NCBI GenBank assembly: GCA_964440795.1
Contig: CAYTTQ010000004.1
Location: 8,041 to 72,040 of the forward strand
Direction of reading: 5' to 3'
DNA from: C00003060 sp964440795
Lineage (GTDB): Bacteria; Desulfobacterota; Desulfobacteria; Desulfobacterales; C00003060
DNA length: 64,000 nt
Every line of letters starts with the position of its first letter. The first letter of the stretch is position 1. The notes below the pieces were generated by a model. The model did not search any database, had not been told where the DNA came from, and worked only from the letters and a program-made list of their open reading frames with translations. The position numbers were made by a program, and so were the translations under genes. This document shows positions 53,771-62,412 of the stretch, one piece after another.

Positions 53771-54247
53771 CGAGATAGTGGAATGAATTGGCGAAAACCC
53801 GGTGTCACTCTACGACAGCTTGTCTAAGATGTCAATCCTGTTGAGTATCCCGAAAACCGGGAAGGGTCCAAAAGATCCGCAGGCCTTACGGCGCTTGCCG
53901 CTACTGTCATCTTCGGGACACCGTTGCCATGAATCCGGGCTCATGACCTGCCTATGCATTTCAGGGGTAACTGATAAATACCTCTGATTATCCTTCGGTT
54001 GTTCCCGTTAAAACCTTTAGGGGGTTTGGGGGGAGAAAATAGAGTGGATCAATTCGCTTTGGTGCGGCGATGAGACACCGAGGGAACACCGCCTGCCGAC
54101 CTCAGCCCGTATGCACGGAACCGGTCAGGTCTGTCCGCTTAGGGCTGTCCGGCCCTGTCCGTCCTTCCCGCTGTGCGCTCGGGCACCTCAAAGGGGCCTA
54201 CACAACGTCTGGCCCCGGGGTAATGGGCGGCTCAATAGTCGGAATCC
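53771..54247. other. Gene-poor stretch
   Basis: About 480 nt without a convincing gene. It contains a C-rich section (54100-54200) with repeats of the type CTGTCCG and GGCCC, probably structured if transcribed. The known patterns of RNase P, tmRNA and 6S RNA were looked for and not recognised. Confidence 0.4.
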
Positions 54248-54505
54248 TTACAGCCCCGGTGACAGCTGTCCCGGTTCGGTCGTGTCGGCCTTGATTAGGT
54301 TCAGGCGTTTCAACTCATAAAAGCATGCCGCCGTGTGAGCCTTGGGAATTTTGATGCTGGCAAGGCACGTGCTGCGGTCCGTTTCCATGGTGCCACCATG
54401 TTTTTCAACGATAAAACGGATGCACGACATGTAAAGGATATGAAGCCTAACCTTTTCAGTGGTCGATAAACATGTTATGTCCCAAAAATCCTTATTCATG
54501 CGCAT
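54248..54505 (-). CDS. Small protein resembling a kinase ATPase-domain remnant
   Basis: 85 residues. The middle reads IRFIVEKHGGTMETD, similar to the G-box region of histidine kinase ATPase domains (compare IVKGHEGYIEVD in the kinase of this window), followed by ACFYELKRL. The Gly-rich ATP lid motifs are missing, so it should not bind ATP normally. No ribosome binding site is evident; it could be a short real protein or a decayed kinase end. Confidence 0.45.
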   Translation of the reverse strand: MRMNKDFWDITCLSTTEKVRLHILYMSCIRFIVEKHGGTMETDRSTCLASIKIPKAHTAACFYELKRLNLIKADTTEPGQLSPGL

Positions 54506-54660
54506 TCAATTATGAAAGCATCGTGCCAAAGCGGCCATGGTGGCAGTTTATGTAATAATACAAGATGCTTATATTAGATGTGGTCCGTGTTTACGAGGGA
54601 GTGAATTGGGTAATTAATCTCCTATCCTGGGAAATAAAGTGCCCACTTTGAGAAGGAAAG

Positions 54661-54765
54661 GTGACATCGGTGCCGATTACCGAGGCCTTTGGGCTGGGGC
54701 TGAAGGCATGGTCCCTGATGGGCCGGACATATCGGGAATTTCTCACCCATGGAGGAAAAAATTGA
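54661..54765 (+). CDS. Possible 34-residue peptide before the HD gene
   Basis: Short frame starting GTG (54661; GTG 54670 fits the AAGGAAAG ribosome binding site better) and ending 19 nt before the HD gene start. The peptide contains ITEAFGLGLKAWSLMGRTYR, which would form an amphipathic helix. Coding status uncertain. Confidence 0.3.
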   Translation: MTSVPITEAFGLGLKAWSLMGRTYREFLTHGGKN

Positions 54766-54784
54766 GGCGGAACAAGGAGGACCC

Positions 54785-55393
54785 ATGAACGGGCGGTTTG
54801 AACCAATAGATACCGGTCTAACCTATGAGCGGGCCAAAAAGCTATTCGATGATTACGTCCAAGATGTGGGCGTTCGCATGCATTGTAGAGAATCGGAGGA
54901 GGTCATGCGGGCGCTGGCCAGGCACTTCGGGCAAGATGAGGAGCAGTGGGGTATTTTGGGGTTGCTTCACGATATTGATTTTGATCGGACAAAGAGTGAT
55001 CCGGTAAGCCATTGTGTCCTGGCCAGAGACATCTTGGCGGAGGCGGGGATGTCCGAAGAGGCCATTGGTGTTATTTGTTCTCATGCCTGGGGCACCAGTT
55101 GCGGCGGTGGCGACGTACAAGACAAAAAACGGGCCCGGCATATCGAACATGTGCTGGTGGCGGGTGAAACCGTGACCGGCCTGATCTACGCGACGGCACT
55201 GATGAACCCTGAAAAGAAGCTGGCCAACGTAACGGTGAAATCGCTCAAGAAGAAGTTTAAAAGCAAGGCCTTCGCGAAAAATTGCGACCGCGCCTTTATT
55301 CGGGAAATTGAAAACACCGGTTTAGCGTTAGAGGCCTTTCTGGGTGTCGCCCTTCAGGCCATGCAGGGCATGAGTGACGAGTTGGGCCTGTAG
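54785..55393 (+). CDS. HD-domain phosphohydrolase-like protein
   Basis: 202 residues with metal-binding residues of the HD superfamily: His in VRMHCRESEE, HD in LLHDIDFD, His in CSHAWGTS and a later Asp/Glu. Similar proteins are annotated as HDIG or predicted metal-dependent phosphohydrolases; substrate unknown. ATG 54785 has AAGGAGG directly upstream. It meets the next gene tail to tail with a 15-nt gap. Confidence 0.82.
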   Translation: MNGRFEPIDTGLTYERAKKLFDDYVQDVGVRMHCRESEEVMRALARHFGQDEEQWGILGLLHDIDFDRTKSDPVSHCVLARDILAEAGMSEEAIGVICSHAWGTSCGGGDVQDKKRARHIEHVLVAGETVTGLIYATALMNPEKKLANVTVKSLKKKFKSKAFAKNCDRAFIREIENTGLALEAFLGVALQAMQGMSDELGL

Positions 55394-55408
55394 TGGGCCT
55401 GTAGCTGG

Positions 55409-56341
55409 TCAGGAATGCGGACTGCATAAGAAATTCGAGATCAGGTGGGTTGCTTCCCGACGGACTTTGGCGTGCGACAAAAAGTGATCCGCTTTGAGGC
55501 AGTGGAAACGGGCCTGCGGGCAAACGGCCCGGATGTTCTGGCGGTAGTCGTTATAGATATTAAGGATGGAATCCTTCTGGGCGTGGAGGCACAATACCGG
55601 TATGTCATCCACACGAACACCTTCCAGGGGCTCGAGGGTCAAGAACTCGAAAATGATTTTGGCCAGAGCGGCTCGGCGTCGTTTCAACGTGCCGAAGTGG
55701 TCTTTTCCCTTGGTGATGCCCGGAAACAATCGATCGGTATATTGTTTCAAGGCGGCGGGGAAACCGGTAAAGGTGTTTCGCCTGTAAAACGCCTGACGAT
55801 AATGGGACAGAAAAGCGGTCAACATGACTTCCGGGAAAAATCCGGGAACGGCATTGATCAAAACAATGCCTGCCAGGGATTGCTTCAGGCGATGAACGGC
55901 GGAGAGAAGGGGGATAGCCCCATAACATGAGGCGATGCCGAAGAGGGGCACCGCCTCTCGGGTGGCAGCGGATCCTGTATAAGATAACATGTGTTGGGTG
56001 TCCCGAAGGCTGGCCCCGATGGAAAAAAGGTTCGTTGATTTTCCGTGCCCGGAATAGTTGAAAGATACCAGGTCGTAATGCTGCTTGATGAGCCACCGAA
56101 AGTCACTGATTTGTTGACATAGATCACCGCCGATAAGGGGCGGGATGAAGACGAGGCCCTGCGGACGGTGATACCGGGTGCGGACCCATTCTATGGATCG
56201 GTGTTCTCCGATAAGGCGGCGGGCGCGCTGAAATGACGTGTTGGTCCTGTTCATCCGGTTCGTCCGGCTCATCCGGGTCTTGAAAAACGCCTTCGGTTGT
56301 GCGAGCGTCTGGAGACGGTCGTGGACGTTGTTGTGGTGCAC
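55409..56341 (-). CDS. Alpha/beta hydrolase with probable cysteine nucleophile
   Basis: 310 residues, start GTG at 56341 or later. Oxyanion strand VFIPPLIGG, NYSGHGKS, nucleophile elbow FGIASCYGA, where the residue at the nucleophile position is Cys139 (A-S-C-Y-G) rather than serine; acid Asp257 in HAQKDSIL and His286 in KADHFLSH complete the triad. Resembles esterase/lysophospholipase families and dienelactone hydrolase in its elbow. Substrate unknown. It follows the Nudix gene by 25 nt on the same strand. Confidence 0.7.
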   Translation of the reverse strand: MHHNNVHDRLQTLAQPKAFFKTRMSRTNRMNRTNTSFQRARRLIGEHRSIEWVRTRYHRPQGLVFIPPLIGGDLCQQISDFRWLIKQHYDLVSFNYSGHGKSTNLFSIGASLRDTQHMLSYTGSAATREAVPLFGIASCYGAIPLLSAVHRLKQSLAGIVLINAVPGFFPEVMLTAFLSHYRQAFYRRNTFTGFPAALKQYTDRLFPGITKGKDHFGTLKRRRAALAKIIFEFLTLEPLEGVRVDDIPVLCLHAQKDSILNIYNDYRQNIRAVCPQARFHCLKADHFLSHAKVRREATHLISNFLCSPHS

Positions 56342-56366
56342 ATGATAGACAGTATGTCTAAACAGG

Positions 56367-56972
56367 CTACCGTTTTTTTATGTTAGTGTCCATCATATCC
56401 ATGCGGCGAGGCGGAGCGGGCTCGGCGATCAGGTTGATAAGTTGAAGCAAGATGCGAGCGGTGGCTCCCCAGATGAGGTGCTCGTTGTAGGAAAATATGG
56501 GTGGGAGGGGTTGCTTTCCATTTTTTGTCGTGTAGGATCCCCCGAACAGTCGGTTCATTAGGATGTCCAAGGGGACGATGACAAGGGTTTCGACTTCGTC
56601 GGTGTTGATCCGGAAGGCATAGGGATAGGCGATGAGACCGACAAACGGGGTAATTACATAGCCGGTACTGGCCGTTTCCATGTCGTCGAGTTGTCCCAGA
56701 ATAGTCACGTCCGCCGGTGCCAGGCCGATTTCTTCATGGGATTCCCGAAGGGCCGTATCCAGAAGTGCGGTGTCGCCGGACTCGACCACGCCTCCTGGAA
56801 AAGAGATTTCCCCCCGATGGTGTTTAACGGTGTTTGATCTTTTGACGAATAGGACATGGTGTCCGGTTTTGTCCTTGAGAAGGGGCAAAAGTACGGCGGA
56901 GGGGACCCGTTGGCTATTTTCAATCCGCTTGGCGGTTACAGTACTTAGCGCGTTTACTATGTGTTGGTCCAT
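56367..56972 (-). CDS. Nudix hydrolase, CoA pyrophosphatase type
   Basis: 201 residues. The CoA-specific motif VKRSNTVKHHRGEISFPGG precedes the Nudix box GGVVESGDTALLDTALRES followed by HEEIGL; a variant residue (Asp67) sits where GX5E normally has Glu, as in other CoA pyrophosphatases. Cleaves CoA or oxidised CoA to phosphopantetheine and 3',5'-ADP. It leads a two-gene run with the alpha/beta hydrolase. Confidence 0.85.
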   Translation of the reverse strand: MDQHIVNALSTVTAKRIENSQRVPSAVLLPLLKDKTGHHVLFVKRSNTVKHHRGEISFPGGVVESGDTALLDTALRESHEEIGLAPADVTILGQLDDMETASTGYVITPFVGLIAYPYAFRINTDEVETLVIVPLDILMNRLFGGSYTTKNGKQPLPPIFSYNEHLIWGATARILLQLINLIAEPAPPRRMDMMDTNIKKR

Positions 56973-57067
56973 ACCGGCATCTTATCCCGGGACGCGTGAG
57001 GTTGAAAAGCAGTTTTTTTCAAATTTGAAACGGTCCCAACGTTGGTCGGCCGGGCGTAAGCTCGTAG

Positions 57068-57097
57068 GTCAGGTCACACCGCTAGGTGTTACCTGAC
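57068..57097. promoter_or_regulatory. Hairpin/palindrome upstream of mltA
   Basis: Inverted repeat GTCAGGTCACACC-gcta-GGTGTTACCTGAC with one mismatch in 13 pairs, 120 nt before mltA. No T run follows on either strand, so a regulator site or RNA structure is more likely than a terminator. Confidence 0.45.
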
Positions 57098-57135
57098 AAA
57101 ACTGTGATCAAGTTCGTTTCTGACAGGAGGCTGCG

Positions 57136-57183
57136 ATGTGGCTTAACCCGGCTTTTTACGAGGGCATCACGCTTAGGGTCTAG
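57136..57183 (+). CDS. Possible 15-residue leader peptide of mltA
   Basis: ATG at 57136 follows a strong ribosome binding site (ACAGGAGG); peptide MWLNPAFYEGITLRV, stop TAG at 57181, six nt before the mltA ATG, which itself has no ribosome binding site. This could be a coupled leader frame that allows translation of mltA. Confidence 0.4.
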   Translation: MWLNPAFYEGITLRV

Positions 57184-57189
57184 CGGATA

Positions 57190-58413
57190 ATGGACGTAAT
57201 GCGGTTGCGGAATAAACTCTGGTTTTGGGTGGTGTTGTGTCCGTTGCTCGTCGGTTTTGTCGGTTGTGTGTCTCAAGAGGAGGGTCCCATAACGGCCGAA
57301 CGGGCTCTGGTCCGGCTCCGCCCTTCCCAATATCCGGATTTTTCGGACGACATGACCTACGAGTCCTTAAAACCGGCCCTGGATCAAAGCCTGACCTACC
57401 TTCGTCGCCTCGATCCGGCTGCCGAGTTTCGATTCGGGCCGGACACCTACACGGCCGGCCACCTGATTGACTCGATAGTCGATTTTTCCCGCCTCATTGA
57501 CCGGCAGATATCCGATGAAACACTCGCGCGAGCGATTCGCGATGATTACCGGGTGTACCGGTCCGTCGGGTATGATGGTGACGGGGAGGTGCTTTTCACA
57601 GGGTACTACGAGCCGGTTCTTAAGGGTAGCCTGGCACCGTCTCCTCAGTTTCCCTATCCGATATATCGGTGTCCCGATGATTTGGTCACCGTTGATTTGG
57701 GGCTGTTTGATTCCAGGTACGGGTCTGACCGTTTGGTGGGCCGGAAAACCGGACAGACCGTGGTCCCTTACTTTGACCGGGAAGCCATTGATTCGGCACG
57801 ACGATTAGACAACAGGGGGGACGAGCTTGTCTGGATCTCCAGTCGGATCGACGTGTTCTTCCTCCAGATACAAGGCTCCGGACGCGTGGTGCTGGAAGAT
57901 GGTACGGTTTTACATGTCAATTATGCCTGTGGCAACGGGCGGCCCTATCGGAGTATCGGGAAGCTGCTGATCGAAGAGGGAAAGATTGCCCGGGAAGATA
58001 TGTCTGCACAGCGCATACGGGCTTATCTGAAACGCCATCCGGAAGAAATGGATGGGATTCTAAACCACAATCCCAGTTATGTCTTCTTTCGGTTGGTGGA
58101 TGCCGGTCCGTTGGGGGCTTTGGAGGTTCCCTTGACCGGTGGGCGTTGTATCGCCACCGATCTCGACCTGTTTCCCCCGGGCGCTCTGGCGTTCGTTGAA
58201 AGTGAGAAGCCGGTGACAGCGGCGGATGATGCCGTCGATTCGTGGCGCCCGTTCACCCGATTTGTCTTGAATCAGGATAGGGGTGGGGCGATTCGAGGGG
58301 CCGGACGGGTAGACCTGTTCTGGGGAAACGGTGCGTATGCCCGGACGGCGGCCGGTCATATGCAGCAAAAAGGGCGGCTCTATTTCGTTGTAAAAAAGGA
58401 GAATCGGAGCTAA
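57190..58413 (+). CDS. mltA: Membrane-bound lytic murein transglycosylase A
   Basis: 407 residues. N-terminal signal peptide with a lipobox-like FVGC (Cys near residue 26), so a lipoprotein, then the MltA domain (GYYEPVLKGS) and the 3D domain with the catalytic Asp region (VDLFWGNG). It cleaves glycan strands with formation of 1,6-anhydro ends. Translation may depend on the short leader frame upstream. Confidence 0.9.
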   Translation: MDVMRLRNKLWFWVVLCPLLVGFVGCVSQEEGPITAERALVRLRPSQYPDFSDDMTYESLKPALDQSLTYLRRLDPAAEFRFGPDTYTAGHLIDSIVDFSRLIDRQISDETLARAIRDDYRVYRSVGYDGDGEVLFTGYYEPVLKGSLAPSPQFPYPIYRCPDDLVTVDLGLFDSRYGSDRLVGRKTGQTVVPYFDREAIDSARRLDNRGDELVWISSRIDVFFLQIQGSGRVVLEDGTVLHVNYACGNGRPYRSIGKLLIEEGKIAREDMSAQRIRAYLKRHPEEMDGILNHNPSYVFFRLVDAGPLGALEVPLTGGRCIATDLDLFPPGALAFVESEKPVTAADDAVDSWRPFTRFVLNQDRGGAIRGAGRVDLFWGNGAYARTAAGHMQQKGRLYFVVKKENRS

Positions 58414-58474
58414 TGGTTTGGTTGCCTGTGAAGATCAAGATGCCGGTACCGAACCGGAAAGAGGTGGGATATCT

Positions 58475-59089
58475 ATGGGAATACTATCGACGTCCGTATC
58501 GGTGACACGATACCGGGTGGACGGCAAACTTGAGCAACCGATCATCGAAACGGCGTCCGAACGGCTGAAACGGTATGCCGTCTCTGAAATGGCGGACGAG
58601 GCGTCAGAGAAGCTTGCGGGGTGGACGTCCTTCGATGCCCCTTTTCAGCCCAATTTTGACGGATCGTCTTTTGTTATCGGCGAATACTTGGTCTTTGCAT
58701 TGCGAATCGATAAGAAGAACCTGCCGCCGAAGACCGTCAAAAAATATTGTGCGATTGAAGAAGCCAAGCGCCTCAATGAAAGCGGCCGGGAATATTTGTC
58801 ACGACAAGAAAGAGAAATGATCGAAGATCAGGTGGTAAATACGCTCATGATGCGGGTTCCCTCAGTACCCAATGTCTATGATTTGGTATGGAACTACGAG
58901 CGGTCAACCGTATGGTTTTTTACCACGCTCAAGGCTGCCAACGAGGAACTGGAAACACTGTTTCTGAAAAGCTTCAAGGTACCGCTGGTGAAGCTCTTTC
59001 CGTATACCTTGGCAGACTTGGAACTCGGGCTGTCCGACACGGACCGAGACATATTACACAACCTGAACGCCACCAGCTTTTCGGAGTAA
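58475..59089 (+). CDS. RdgC-like recombination-associated protein
   Basis: 204 residues, similar in opening (SVSVTRYRVDGKL) and pattern (GWTSFDAP, SFVIGEYLVFALRIDKKNLPP, VWFFTTLKAANEELETLF) to the short RdgC-annotated proteins of deltaproteobacteria; RdgC binds DNA as a ring and limits RecA in E. coli. The match is by memory of the family and is shorter than enterobacterial RdgC (about 300 residues). ATG 58475 has AGAGGTGGG upstream. It is 3 nt before the next unknown gene. Confidence 0.65.
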   Translation: MGILSTSVSVTRYRVDGKLEQPIIETASERLKRYAVSEMADEASEKLAGWTSFDAPFQPNFDGSSFVIGEYLVFALRIDKKNLPPKTVKKYCAIEEAKRLNESGREYLSRQEREMIEDQVVNTLMMRVPSVPNVYDLVWNYERSTVWFFTTLKAANEELETLFLKSFKVPLVKLFPYTLADLELGLSDTDRDILHNLNATSFSE

Positions 59090-59092
59090 CTC

Positions 59093-59617
59093 ATGCTTGA
59101 TGTGTCCGTTTCCTATAATCGATACAAGTTCATCGGTCGGGAGTTTTTGACGTGGTTGTGGTTTGCCGTCGATACTGATCACCAAGGGCTGGAAGGTCTC
59201 TTTGAGGATCCGACATCAGTGGATGTCGGCAATCGTATGGTCCTTGAGAATCGGCAGCGAGAGGCCGTGGAGACCGTTACCATCAAGGGGGATGACGCCG
59301 GTCTTGAAGAAGGTCGCCTGGCATTGAGAAAAGGGGCGGCGGTGACGGAGATCAATATCGTGTGTCGACGGGGAGAACAAGAGTGGCAGCTCACGTTAAA
59401 GGGGGAAAGTCTTCACATGACCGGCCTCCGGTGCCCACCTACGGGGGCGGTGGAGACCAAGGCCGATTTGGAAGGAGCCGTGTTGGAGAAGGTATATCTT
59501 TGTGACATGGTTATTCAGATTGTCGACACCCTTTTCAAGGCTTTCGTGGAGATACGACTTTCCGATGATTGGCAAAACCGGGTGGTCCCAAGAATAAAGC
59601 AGTGGATTTTCGCCTAA
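59093..59617 (+). CDS. Conserved partner of the RdgC-like gene, unknown
   Basis: 174 residues, soluble; begins YNRYKFIGREFLTWLWF and holds a long beta-rich middle. Not recognised in a named family. The 3-nt spacing after the rdgC-like gene suggests a coupled pair. No function is proposed beyond a link with the upstream protein. Confidence 0.7.
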   Translation: MLDVSVSYNRYKFIGREFLTWLWFAVDTDHQGLEGLFEDPTSVDVGNRMVLENRQREAVETVTIKGDDAGLEEGRLALRKGAAVTEINIVCRRGEQEWQLTLKGESLHMTGLRCPPTGAVETKADLEGAVLEKVYLCDMVIQIVDTLFKAFVEIRLSDDWQNRVVPRIKQWIFA

Positions 59618-59721
59618 AAGCCTGTGCGAGAACTTTCAGGAGAGTTACTTCGACAAGCGGGAACCTTCGGTGTCGGGTTTAAAGAAAACCCCCGGTTTCT
59701 GTATAGCAGGGCGAGTGCGAT

Positions 59722-61485
59722 ATGTATGGTTTTTACGGCCGAATTCTGGTCGTTGATCTCACGGCCAAACGATTCTCCATGGAAACCGTGGATGATGCCA
59801 TCCTCGGGGCGTTCCTCGGAGGCAAGGGCCTGGGGTCACATCTCCTGTGGACTCGGAACCCACCTCACGTCGATCCCTTCAGTCCCGACAATCATGTCAT
59901 TTTGGCCACCGGGCCCCTCTGCGGCAGTCTGGCGTGGGGAGGATCCCGGTACGGCGTTTTTTCCAAGTCCCCGCAGACGGGGTTCTATGCCGAATCGTAC
60001 GCCGGCGGGCGTGCTCCTGAGGCCATGGACGCCGCCGGATATGATGCCGTGGTCATCCATGGACAAAGTAACGTCCCGACGGTTTTGGAAATCGACCCTG
60101 ACGGGGTGACGTTTCATCAGGCCGATAAGCTCTGGGGAATGGATACACATCAGACGGAAAGAGAGGTCCTGAAACGCTTTTCAGTGCCAGGGAAGGGCCG
60201 GGTGAAAACGGGGGCGTTGGTCATCGGTCCGGCCGGCGAAAACAAGGTCTGTTTTTCGGTCATCGAAAACGATTACTGGCGGTCTGCCGGTCGAACCGGG
60301 ATCGGGGCGGTGTTGGGGAGCAAGCAGATAAAAGCCGTCGTCTTTCGAGGGGACCGAAGGCGTATGCCTGCCGACGGAAACGGCCTTCGTACCTTTGCCA
60401 AGGCGATGGCCCGGGCGAGTAAAAACGACACGCAAGTCGCTGCCTACAAGAGCAAAGGTACGGCCATGATGGTGAAGATCATGAATGAGGCGGGTGGGTT
60501 CCCCACCCGATATTGGTCCGAAGGTACCTACGATCGGTGGGAAGCGATCGGCAGCGACGCGCTTCATGAGCGATGCCACGTAAAACCCCGGGCGTGCTTG
60601 AAGTGCTTTATGGCCTGTGGCCGGTTGACCACCGTGAGATACGGGCGTCATGCCGGGCTCAAGTTGGAAGGTCCCGAGTATGAAACCATATATGCCTTTG
60701 GCGGGCTTTGTGCCATCGATCGCATTGAGGAGATTGCCTACCTGAACGACCTTTGTGACCGCTTGGGCATGGACACGATTACGGCGGGAAATTTGTGCGG
60801 CCTGGCCATCGAGGCCACCCGTCGGGGGAAAATCTCCGGGGATCTTGATTACGGCCACGTGGACGCCATTGCCTCTCTTCTCGGGGATATTGCCTATCGA
60901 AAAGGCTTGGGTAAAGTCCTGGCCCGAGGTATCCGGGCCGCCGCTGTCGAATGGGGCCTCGAAGACATAGCGGTTCACGTCAAGGGTCTGGAGCCGGCGG
61001 GCTATGACCCCCGTCTGCTCAAAGGGGTCGGCCTCGGATATGCCACCGCGGGTCGGGGGGCGTGTCATCTGAGAGCCACGTTTTACAAGCCTGAGCTCTC
61101 AGGGATGATCGATCGGGAGACCACCGAGGGTAAGGCGGCGCTCTATATCGATTTTGAGGATCGCCTCACCCTGTTTGATGCCCTGATTCTGTGCCGGTTT
61201 TACAGAGACCTCTACCCTTGGGAAACCCTTGCTGAGATTGTGGCTTACGCTACGGGACATCGGTTTGAAAGGGCCGGGCTTAAGGCCGTCGGTTCCCGGA
61301 TCTGTGATACGGTGAGACGGTTCAACATCCGGGAGGGGCTGACGGCCGAAGACGACAGGCTTCCGAAGCGGATCCATCGGGAGGCCTTGAAGGGGGGGCA
61401 TCGGATTACCGAAAGACAATTGCAGCACATGCTGTCGGACTATTACCGCTTGCGGGGGTGGAGCCGGGAAGGATGCCCCCCATGA
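59722..61485 (+). CDS. aor: Tungsten-type aldehyde:ferredoxin oxidoreductase
   Basis: 587 residues. The pterin-binding N-terminal domain (GGKGLGSHLLW... GRAPEAMDAAGYDAVVIHG), the iron-sulfur ligands ACLKCFMAC with a later Cys in LILCRF, and the GPEYETIYAFGG segment identify the AOR family. It oxidises aldehydes with ferredoxin using a tungsten pterin; common in strict anaerobes. No MoaD/ThiF or ferredoxin subunit gene is next to it, so it is a stand-alone copy. Substrate not predictable. Confidence 0.9.
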   Translation: MYGFYGRILVVDLTAKRFSMETVDDAILGAFLGGKGLGSHLLWTRNPPHVDPFSPDNHVILATGPLCGSLAWGGSRYGVFSKSPQTGFYAESYAGGRAPEAMDAAGYDAVVIHGQSNVPTVLEIDPDGVTFHQADKLWGMDTHQTEREVLKRFSVPGKGRVKTGALVIGPAGENKVCFSVIENDYWRSAGRTGIGAVLGSKQIKAVVFRGDRRRMPADGNGLRTFAKAMARASKNDTQVAAYKSKGTAMMVKIMNEAGGFPTRYWSEGTYDRWEAIGSDALHERCHVKPRACLKCFMACGRLTTVRYGRHAGLKLEGPEYETIYAFGGLCAIDRIEEIAYLNDLCDRLGMDTITAGNLCGLAIEATRRGKISGDLDYGHVDAIASLLGDIAYRKGLGKVLARGIRAAAVEWGLEDIAVHVKGLEPAGYDPRLLKGVGLGYATAGRGACHLRATFYKPELSGMIDRETTEGKAALYIDFEDRLTLFDALILCRFYRDLYPWETLAEIVAYATGHRFERAGLKAVGSRICDTVRRFNIREGLTAEDDRLPKRIHREALKGGHRITERQLQHMLSDYYRLRGWSREGCPP

Positions 61486-61533
61486 GGGGGCGTGCGTGAT
61501 CATCGAGGTTCATTTCTTGGACCCTGTCGGGGA

Positions 61534-62283
61534 TCAGTTGATGGTCCGTGAGGGTGAGTGATGATCCAATAGGGTGCGAATCTTTTGGGACAGTTCTTGA
61601 ATCGAAAAGGGCCTTTCGATAAAGGCGTTTCTGCTGTCGGTCAGGACCTGCCGTGTTTCTCCATCCATGCCGTATCCGTTTGAAATCAGCACCGCCACGT
61701 GGGGATCGAGACGTCTCAACTCGCGATAAATGCTTACCGTTCCCGCCGGTTCGGGGGTGACCAGCCCCAACATGACCAAAGCAATATCGGCTTTCTTTTT
61801 CCGGTAGGTCCGTAGGATCTCTTCCCCGGTCCGGGCCGTCATTACCTGATATCCCGTGGCCTGTAACATCTGTTTCCCAATGCCCAGGAACATATCGTCG
61901 CCGTCAGCCAAAAGGACCCATTCCGTTGCCTGGTCGGCCCGGGGGGAAGTCGGGGATGTCGGGGGAGCGGTAGGGGGCGCCTTTTTGGTTGTGGGACGTT
62001 TCTTGACCATAACCGGGAGTGAGGGCGTCGCCTTGGCCAGCGCGATCCCCCGTTGGGCCATCTGTTCTATGCGGGAAAGATGGGCGGCGTAAGGGTGATC
62101 TGAGTTGATAGTGGTCATCATCAACGAGACCGTGGCCTGGATGCGGGTGAACAGTTCCCTCGTCTGCCGATTGGCGGAGTTGTGCGCCCGAACATAGTCT
62201 GCCAGCATTTTGGTTGTCAAACGGCCCGTACCATTTCCCATGTTCGGTGGACTCCTGTGAAATTCGTTTACCCGGGAAGCCAC
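61534..62283 (-). CDS. Catalytically inactive kinase/receiver relative
   Basis: 249 residues. The N-terminal 90 residues align with the phosphoacceptor helices of the hybrid kinase at 18.6-20.5 kb (FTRIQATVSLM... SRIEQMAQRG against AVQGTVSLLL... SSIEQWVESG), but the phosphorylated His is replaced by Arg39. A Pro/Thr-rich linker follows, then a receiver-like domain in which the phosphorylated Asp is Gly173 and the conserved Lys is Arg224 (FIERPF). The ATPase domain is absent. It should act by binding partners, not phosphotransfer. Confidence 0.8.
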   Translation of the reverse strand: MASRVNEFHRSPPNMGNGTGRLTTKMLADYVRAHNSANRQTRELFTRIQATVSLMMTTINSDHPYAAHLSRIEQMAQRGIALAKATPSLPVMVKKRPTTKKAPPTAPPTSPTSPRADQATEWVLLADGDDMFLGIGKQMLQATGYQVMTARTGEEILRTYRKKKADIALVMLGLVTPEPAGTVSIYRELRRLDPHVAVLISNGYGMDGETRQVLTDSRNAFIERPFSIQELSQKIRTLLDHHSPSRTIN

Positions 62284-62412
62284 ATCGTGATAACGAAACA
62301 GTTTGTTACCTTTTATCCCTTGCTGTCAATCTATTTTGTGCTATAGGCAAGGCTGGCCTTTCCGACAGGCGCCGGGTGCCGGGGAATCCTCGCAAAACAA
62401 GAGGAGGAATGA

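Noticed and set aside
53771..54247. RNase P RNA, 6S RNA or tmRNA in the gene-poor region
   Set aside because: Signature stretches such as GAGGAAAGTCCGGGC or the tmRNA tag frame are absent.
59618..59721. Molybdenum or tungsten cofactor riboswitch before aor
   Set aside because: Only a weak GGGTTT/AAACCC hairpin is seen; the conserved Moco core was not recognised.
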